A stretch of DNA of 64,000 nucleotides, taken from Ditylenchus dipsaci (taxonomy: Eukaryota; Nematoda; Chromadorea; Rhabditida; Anguinidae). Positions 12,601 to 21,600 of the stretch are shown in pieces. Position numbers and translations under genes: made by a program. The stretch's first letter is position 1. Each line of letters begins with the position of its first letter. The notes under the pieces are model-generated. The model did no database searches. It was not told the DNA's origin and saw only the letters and a list, made by a program, of their open reading frames with translations. The DNA lies in assembly GCA_004194705.1 (NCBI GenBank), contig SADC01000684.1, positions 21,043-85,042 of the forward strand. Reading direction: 5' to 3'.

Positions 12601-15600
12601 GAAGTGAAAGTTGACAGTTGAAAGTGAAAGTTGAAAGTGAGTCACTTTCAATTGTTGGAACACCATCAACTTTCAACTTTCACTTTCAACTTTCAACTTT
12701 CACTTTCTACTTTCAACTCTTGGAACACTTTCACTTTCAACTTTCAACTTTACACTTTCAACTTTCAACTGTTGGAATAGGCCCAGGTAGTCAAACGTTA
12801 CAGTCGGGAATTCTAGTGTTAACGATGGATCATACCAGATTCAGTGGTGGACTGTATATCTGGGGGATATATGATGGGGAGACATACGTGGGGAGATATA
12901 TGCTGGGGAGATAAGTGTTGGGGAGATATATGTGGGGAGATATATACCATAACCAAGAATTAGCACAAAATTAAAAAAAGTCGACCCTACTTGGATATAC
13001 CCCCCCCAAATCAACTTTTTTTAAAATTGTTTCCAAACACCCTATATCGACCTAAAATGGCCTCAGAAGTTCAAAAAAGACATTATTTTAAGTTCTGGTC
13101 AATAAAAAATTGAGTTTTAGACACTTTTAAATTTTGACTTTTTACCTGTTTTATCATGTTTCGGTCACTGGAGCTGGGCAAAAATAGTCTCTAAATGCAT
13201 TTTTGTTCAAGAGTCTTGCTCGGAATTATGTCTAAGGTAAGTGAGTGCGCGCATCTCTAACCAACCAAGCCCCCTGCGCCCCTTCGGGGGCGCAGGGGGT
13301 TTGGTTGCTTGGGGTTGAGATGCGCACACCCACATACCTTAGACGCAAATCACTCGAAAGTAACTCTGGATGCATCAAAAAGCATGCATACCAGAGTTTA
13401 TTTATGCGGTAGCCCCAGTCAATAAAACTATGTTCAACATCTTCTTTTTCACACTAAATTGGTTCATTTTGGGTCCATTTCCACCCAAATACAGATCTTC
13501 ATCCCTTTAAAAATGGTCAAATGGGTGATTTTGGGTGGTCCCAAAACTCAGTTTTTTATTGACCAGATCTTAAAAATAATGCCTTTTTGAACTCCTGGCC
13601 ATTTTAGGTCGATATAGGGTGTTTGGAAACACTTTGAAAAAAGTTAATTTGGGGGGGGGGGTATATCCAAGTAACGCCAAAAAGTCACTCAGAAATTGCA
13701 GAAGAAAAGATTAAACCAGCTGATTCCCTAGAATTGAAATTTGAAGACTACCTGGTTTGGCATATTACTGGCCGACTTTCTATAGAAAATTGCGAGTGAA
13801 ATATACCAAAATGATCAGCAGGAAGAATGCAACAGAACTAGTACAAGGACTCACAGGACAACAAGATAATTTGAGAAAATTTAAGTTAAAACAATTTGAC
13901 CCTAAAATATCCTTAAAAAACCAGGGCTGTGGCTTGTTTTTGTGATTTTCTTTAAATTTTCCATGCTATTTTTTAGAAAATAAAAATATCACGTGATAGA
14001 GCACAAAAAACTGCATTAGATACAATGATTAGATCGCACGTGATCTTCTGTTTTTCCGCTTTTTGAGAGGGTTGAAGAAGTGTGGTGGCAGCCTGGTCAG
14101 GGATGGACGACTCTGGTTTCATTTCGATGGGTTTGGAATCAATACAATTATGTTAAAGGACCATGGTTTTTGCGCGCAGCGGCATAGGCAAAAAGCAACT
14201 ATGACACATTTAGGACCATCTTATGGTAAAAATTGAGGATTTTCAAAAAATGTCCTTTTTAGGGGAAATTAAAAATTCTCTGTGAAATTGTAACCTCTCA
14301 GCTACAAGTTTGTGCTCAAAAGATAGCCCTGATCACGCCCTGCATTTTAAGATATTACATGCCCCTGTGGTGCATAGATTTGAGCAAGCACCATTCATAT
14401 TTGGCTCAAATTCCAGGTGGTTGGGAAGAGGTGAAAATTACCTACTCTGAAACGCTGTTTTACCCGTTCGAAGCAGTCCTCTTTCTGAAAAAATTTTCAG
14501 CCATCGTTCTCAGCATGAAATTCTGAACGAAACGTATAGTTTGGTACACACCGCCTTTCCCGTGTTAAATACTAAATTTCAAGTTAAAAAAGAAATAAAA
14601 TTGTAATGTAAAAGCCTCATTCATACTTACCCGAAACATGCCCTGTTTCGCGAAACATGAAAATGTTTCGCGAAACAACCCCCCGAAACATGTTTCGCGA
14701 AACAGGTCCTTCGAAACATGGAGTAAAAGTGCAGTTTTTCGAAGTTTTTAGTTGTTTGCTGGACATTCTGACTGTGTTTTTTTACTTCTAACGACTAAGA
14801 AATAAGCTAAGATTGACTTTAATGCAAGACTGAGCAAAGCACGTGCCTGTGTAGAACACGCACTCGGAATATGGGCTACTCGTTGGCGTCTTTTTCTAGG
14901 CACAGTCAAAACTGGGTGAAAACTTTAGAGCTAAAAAGTGCTTTCTATTTAATCCAACCTTTCAGTTCAGATCAAGAAATATTGCATTATTATGTTCTAT
15001 TTGAGTGCCATCAAAGCCCAGGTAGATGAGTTTGCTTCGATTCTAGTAATTTCATTGCATTCGGATGTGGAAACTACTTTGCTGGCCATCGACAAATATT
15101 TGAAAGAGATCAGTGCTAGTTCAAATGCAGAAACTGGAGAGAAGAAATTCACGCTGCAGTCTTTCGATTTGGGAGTTCGATCAAGTGGAAACCAAAGGTT
15201 GGTTTGGATTACCCTAATCGACCGTTAAATGTGTTCTAATTGCAGGTGGATGACTGTATTAGAGTTCTGCAACTGTTAGATGTGGCCAAACAGAGGGAGT
15301 TGCAGACTCAGATCAATGAAGTGCTGGCTGGTGTGCAGAAAACTTCATCTAACCCGAAAGCAAACCTTACTTTGGCGAGGATGGGACGCTAAAGCTCACG
15401 AAGTCACTTAGGCTTGACAAAATTGAGTATATCGTTCGAATATGCCTGCAATATTATATTTTAGCATTTTTTATCGCCGAAACCACTGTAAAAAGAAAGA
15501 TTTATTAAACACTACACAACAAGAATCATTAACACCGATTTGAGCCGTATTAACAAGCATTACATTACCATGTTTCGAAAGCCCTGTTTCGCGAAACATG

Positions 15601-18600
15601 TTTCGCGTAACATTCCCCCGAAACATGTTTCGGCGGGTTGTTTCGCGAAACACTTTCTTGTTTCGCGAAACACCGATGTTGTGGGGGATTGTTTCGCGAA
15701 ACATGTGTTTTGTTTCGATGTTTCGGGTAAGTATGAATGAGGCTAAAATAAAACTAAAGTTTGCCTAGCTACTTTCTCTATGTAACTAACTCGGCGCCAA
15801 ATTGTCGCATTGTAGTAGCTGGGCTATAGCCAATCCCCCTCCCCTCGTCAGGATTTTTTTCAGCCTTGTTTAGGTTTTTAGCCTTATTTAGCCTTTTTAG
15901 CCCCTTTTCGGGATCTGTACCCTATTTAGCAACCCCCCTCCACACGTTAGAAAATCAGGGGTGCGCCCATGTCTAGGGTCACAAAGTAGCTATTAGAAGA
16001 GCCTAGTTGTTTTTATTCAAATTTTAAGTTAAATGAAGTATAGATGAGAGTCCTGGGCTAATGACACACTACTACCTTTTAAACAGGCATAAACTTATAC
16101 AAAATGTTGCCTCTGCTAATCAAACTCCAACCTTTCCTCCAAAAGAAACAGCCGCCAACTTGATTTTGCCCATGTCTACATCTCCAGCGTCTAATCTACC
16201 AACAAAATCTGTTAGCAAGTCCAACTGTTTGGTATAGTTGAAATGTGGTTCAGTTGGATTAGCTTTGTCCACCAGCAGTATTACATCAGTCAGACAGTCG
16301 TCCGGCCCTTTGCTTGTGTTCTAAATTATTATTATCATTTTATATCAACGACAAAACTTGACGCTTCTACCTGCTGGTCTCTCAGCCGCTGGCTCAAAAT
16401 AGACAGTGCCTGACTCTCTTCCTCCGAATTCGTTGGTTGGGGTGTGTCTAATTGAGAGGAGGATTCGTTAGTGATTGATTTTGATACCGATTTTTCAAGA
16501 GGTTGGTTATTTTTTTGTGTTTCACCATTTGTTGTATCTGTTTCTGCATTCTCTTTTTGCAATTGAAAAGGGTCAGGAAAGCTCATTATTTCAGCAATTG
16601 TCGAGTTTTGAGTGGAATTTGTTTGTTTGTTCAATAAGTTTTGGGTGAGGTTTTCTGAAGATGGACTGCCAAGACACTGGTTGATCATTTCGGAAAGGGC
16701 AGGCACAAAGCTGGAAATTTTAAAAGAATAAATATTATATCTGCTTTGTCTTGGCTGAAAAGTGGATTCCTTTTGGATGGAAATAAAACCCTGAAAAGGG
16801 ACCCCTTGTAATTTTTACATCTTATTAAGATAGAGTTCCGATCTGTACTTATTTATAAGATTTGTACTTATTTTAATACCCCAAATCTTATTATTTTTAA
16901 AATTTTAAGTCAAAATCTTTTTGTTTTGCCTAAAAAAACAATAAGCACTGAATGAAATAGAATATTTTTGCCGAAATACCCTAATTTCGTGAAATGTTCT
17001 TATTTTCAAAATTTTGAGATCGGAACCCTGTACTAAGGTTATTAAGGTCGGAAGGGCATTCTCCCTGTTCCGATTTGTCCCCGACAATTAAAAAAATTTC
17101 CGCATCAATGAACTTCTGTACGGATTTTTCAGTTTAGTGCCTAACAAAACTATACCTAAAAGGGGCCTTGTTTTGTTTTGTTATAGGCCTTGTTTTGTTA
17201 GAAACCAAGCTAAAAAATCCATACAGAAGCTCAATGATACGGAAAAAAGTTTGAGTTAGCGGGACAATTTAAAAAAGATAAGCATGCCCCTTTAAGGATA
17301 AAAATGGCATTATGGGTGTAAATACAGGGTGTCCAATAAAAACTGCAGAATTTTTGGAAAAGAATTTAAATCAATTTTTAAGGTCAAAACTGAAAAATGC
17401 CGCCTTTTAGCTAAAAAATGCCGTCTTTTTTTATTTTTCGAAAGAAAAGCTGAAAAGTGCCAGATAACTAAGCAATTTTTTCAAAGTGATAACATTATCA
17501 GGAAGCCCTGTGACTCTAGTTTCCAACGGCGTATCATTTGCTGCGACAGCTTCGCGAAATTTAGCACTAAAATGTCAAAATGTGAAGCTAGTCGGAAAAA
17601 TAATTTGATTCATACTTTTACCTTTTCGTGCTACATTTTGCAAACATGTTGCAACAAATGATACGTCGTTAGAAAAAAGAGTCGCAGGGCTACCTGTTAG
17701 TTAGTATTACTACTTTGAAAAAATTGTTTAGATACTTACTTCTTTGACTAAAAGAAAAGAAGATGGCATTTTTTAGCTAAAAGGCACTTTTCAGTCAAAA
17801 GATGGCATTTTTCAGTTTCGACCAATTTTAACTAACTTAGGTTTTATCTACTCCTCTACGATTTTTTTTAGATTATAACCTTTATAGTGTGTTTTAGACC
17901 GAATATAAATACGGGGATAGTAAAGAGTGTAATCTCTGAAACAAGGGAACTTCACGTAATGTCCGTAAGCTATTGAAAAATTGTATATGCCATTCGATAG
18001 CTCTTAGAAAATTCTTATTTGACTTAGACATCCGTTTTTCCTGGGTTAGTTTTAAGGGGTAAAAATGCACATGCAGGTTGAGTAGAATTAATATATCTTT
18101 AGTGCGGACACAGTGAAACATGTGACTCAAAGGGGGGTGGAACTTTATATACGCATCACCTTTTGTCGAAAGTTCAAGTCCCCTGGGGGTGTTTTGATTT
18201 ACTTTTTTAGTGAGTTTAATGACTCCTAGGGCTTTCAACCGAACGAACATCAACTGACCACCAATTCAACTGACCACCATTAACTGACCACCAATTCAAC
18301 TGACCACTATCAACTGACCACCAATTCAACTGGCTTTCTTTTCTCATATCAGTACAATTGCGGTTAAACTTTATTCAAACTTAAAACAATTCGATTTCTA
18401 ACGACAAAAATGACAGGTCAAAAATGACAGTAATGAGAAAATGAAAAGAGTTAAAAATCGTGGCGTGACTAATCAAAATTTGAACGAAAACATGTTTTTT
18501 TTCAAATATAGCGCTACGGTGGTCAGTTGATGGTGGTCAGTTGAATTGGTGGTCAGTTAATGGTTGTCAGTTGAATTGGTGGTCAGTTGATGGTTGTCAG

Positions 18601-21600
18601 TTGAAATGGTGGTCAGTTGAATTGGTGGTCAGTTGATATTTTACCCTTTCAACCATTTCCAGCACTGCTTTGCTGTCATCAACTGCCTCAATTTTGCAAT
18701 TCCAAGTAAATCACTACCAAAATTAAAGGAAACTAACCAAAATGCTGCATATTATATTTACATAGCAGGAGCCTCCACCAATTTTATTTATTTGTCGACA
18801 TGTTTAGTGACTTTCTAGAGTCAGAATTTCATGGGGAACGAGATAGAAATATTTGGCGTTGCTGGAATTTACCCCACCAAAAATCGCTACCGGGATATTA
18901 CATTATTCTCCACCCAATAATTTAGGCTCAGGCTTTGGCTCAGGCCCGTAGGCTTAGGCTCAGGTCCTGGCCATTACTAACAAGGGCTTTTGCACAACTT
19001 TTTTCTTCAAAAATGGTGGTTTTAGGTATCGTCCAAAAATTATTGGGGAGGGTATATTCCAGTAGCGTCAAATATTTGACACCTGTAGTTACGGACTGAT
19101 GAGCCTAGAATTCACGACTTGCGAAAAAAATCAGTTTAAGATTTCAAATCCTTGGTTGCATAATGCTAATAAGTAAGAGTAAACTGACTGTGTGTGATTA
19201 GTACCCACAAACACATTGTTTTGCTCTCCTGTGTACAACTTCAACTCTGCAGCATTATAATCGGTGCTGGTGGTCACGGCAAATATCTCTGCACCAATCG
19301 CCTAATAAAGAATAAATGTACTACAAGTCAATTGTTTGTATGTACCTGAAGTCTTTTTCCAGCTGTTTGAGCCTTATTCCAGAACTCTTGGCCGTGACCA
19401 TCACTGATAATCACCACTATCTAAACTCTAGTAGAGTTACTATAGTTAATTTGGATATATATTAGAAGCCGAAGCTTTTTTTTGCTTGAATTGTTTTGTT
19501 TTGTAAGTGTAAATTCTATGTGATCTGTTCCACAAATTTCTCCAAATAATTCCACTTGTTAGCTCGGCAGTTTTGATGAAAGACTAATTATGCAACGTGA
19601 GAATTTTTTCAATATACGCATTTGCAACGGTAAATCGAAAAAGTTGCTTTAGCCGAATTGAATTAAAACTAGGTTTTTGCACATTTTTAACCAGCTGTCT
19701 GCGCACCATTTGTCTTAAAAACAGAAACAAACATGATGTAAACGACCAAAATAAAACAATCTAAGCAACAAAAAAGGGACCTAAGCGAATCAATGCCCAG
19801 CATCTATGCTACATAATAGTATAGATAACGTGTGTAAACATAAAAATTAGTGTTTTTATCGAGGGAGTCAACAGGGAGATGCCGACTTTGGAATCCAGGT
19901 GTCCTGTCAATCTTTTTAATAAGGGTTTTCAAAACATTTCTGCATAATTATTACACACGTTCTTTATACTATCGTGTGGCCTCATTTGCGCTATCATAAA
20001 GAGAAAAAATGCCATCTTATCAGAGCTAAAATTCTAAAAATATTAGAACTCCTGAGAAAAGCAGCGACTATTTGAATTTCCGCCAATTTCAGATATCGTC
20101 CTTTTTCGGAAATTTCGAAAAACGGTGAAGAGCTTTCCAAAGCAATTGTCAGCGTAAATATAACATGCAAGAAATAACCGCATGAAAGTCAACTTAAAAG
20201 TAGACTAAAAACCATGATACCGGTATCATGGTTTTTCGGTAACTTCGTGGGGCCCGGTCTCCCTAATTTTTCAAAAGACCTAAACATATCAGCAGCACTT
20301 TGTTATATAACTTCGGGGTGCTCTACAAGAATCTGCAAAAAAGTCTTTCAATGAAGTTTTTGAAAAAAAAACACTTCTGAAGGTTCCTGGTAAGTCAAAA
20401 TTTTTTTTTTAAACCAAATTAAAAAAATTGTGAAACATTTTTCAGCAATTAGTCTTTTATGTAATTTGGACACAATTTCGTACTAATTCATGCAGTCACT
20501 TTTCACTTTTTTTAATTTTTAAACAAAGTTGCATTGGATAAGGTTATTCCACTAGTCAACAGTGCTTCTTCTGTCCAAAATTCAGTCATTGCAAAAAAAT
20601 TACCCGAAAATCAGTTCGTCCAAAAAATAAAAACAAAGCCACAAGACATTTTCACATTTACAATTCTTTAAGTTTTGGGCAGGGCCGGCTGAGAATAATC
20701 GTCTTATGATAGTTATATTGTTAAGTCGGACATTTTTGAAGACCCGCCTGCCCTAGTAACAGAAATATCCCTAAAACAGTTTCCTCAACTGGGTTTGCCA
20801 AGTTTTGAGCTAATTGACTTGGGGTGCACTACGTTTCACCGTCACTGTTTTCACCGTTCACTATTTTCACCGTCACTATTTTCACCGTCACTATTTTCAC
20901 CGTCACCTATTTTCACCGTCACTATTTTCACCGTCGCCTATTTTCACCGCCACTATTTTCACCGTCGCCTATTTTCACCGTCACTATTTTCACCGTCACC
21001 TAAATTCACCGTCAGCATTTTAGGACCACTTTTTAGGTCTAAATTTTTCGAAATTTTTAAATTGTTGGTACCAAATTGTAGCCCTGAATGTCAGCTACAT
21101 TTGGTACTACAATTTCTAAAAAACGCTCACCCTGCGTTCTACCGTGATGAAAAAGTGTGAGATTGAACGCCTTCTAAAGTTTAGTTCTAATTTTTTTTAT
21201 TTTTTCAGAATTTGTAGTACCAAAATGTAGCTGACATTCAGGGCTACAATTTGGTACCAAGACTGTTTAAATTTTAGAAAAATTTAGATCTAAAAAGCGG
21301 TCCTAAAGTGCTGACGGTGAATTTAGTGAACGGTGAAAATAGTGACGGTGAAAATAGTGACGGTGAAAATAGGTGACGGTGAAATAGTGACGGTGAAAAT
21401 AGGTGACGGTGAAAATAGGTGACGGTGAAAATAGTGGCGGTGAAAATAGTGACGGTGAAAATAGTGAACGGTGAAAACAGTGACGGTGAAACGTAGTGCA
21501 CCTTGACTTGTGGGGGAGCTGATTTCGAACGATTAACCATTACACCTACTTTTCGCTTTGAGCAAAATGCTTTAAGTTTGAAGAGAGTAAAAAAACTACC

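Larger units (their letters stand above)
11686..12784. mobile_element. Foldback element with CTTTCAACTTTCAA array arms (nested)
   Basis: Ends GGGCCTATTCCAACAG and CTGTTGGAATAGGCCC are inverted. Arms of GAAAGTTGAAAGT units run about 11700-11840 and 12600-12770. The interior has been hit by two other MITEs. No protein-coding signal. The target duplication is unclear. Confidence 0.75.
14614..15743 (+). mobile_element. PIF/Harbinger-type element carrying an RTRAF gene fragment
   Basis: Ends GCCTCATTCATACTTACCC and GGGTAAGTATGAATGAGGC are inverted and flanked by TAAAA on both sides (14609-14613, 15744-15748). This contains the TAA typical of Harbinger targets. Inside each end are arrays of TGTTTCGCGAAACA (about 14640-14720 and 15575-15715). 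The interior holds a Harbinger transposase C-terminal fragment followed, on the same strand, by the RTRAF exons. Confidence 0.8.

Noticed and set aside
13255..13320. GC-rich hairpin considered as a terminator or structured RNA
   Set aside because: It is the centre of a repeated palindromic cassette found at four other places, so a mobile-repeat origin is more likely.
17894..18253. 119-codon open frame on the minus strand
   Set aside because: It overlaps a dispersed repeat family (also at 44.7 and 61.9 kb) and crosses into the end of a MITE. No domain is seen.
20795..21540. Long open frames with [15 protein letters not shown] repetitive translations on both strands
   Set aside because: They are translations of the TTCACCGTCAC arrays in the foldback element. 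The 15-bp unit (a multiple of three) keeps frames open by chance.
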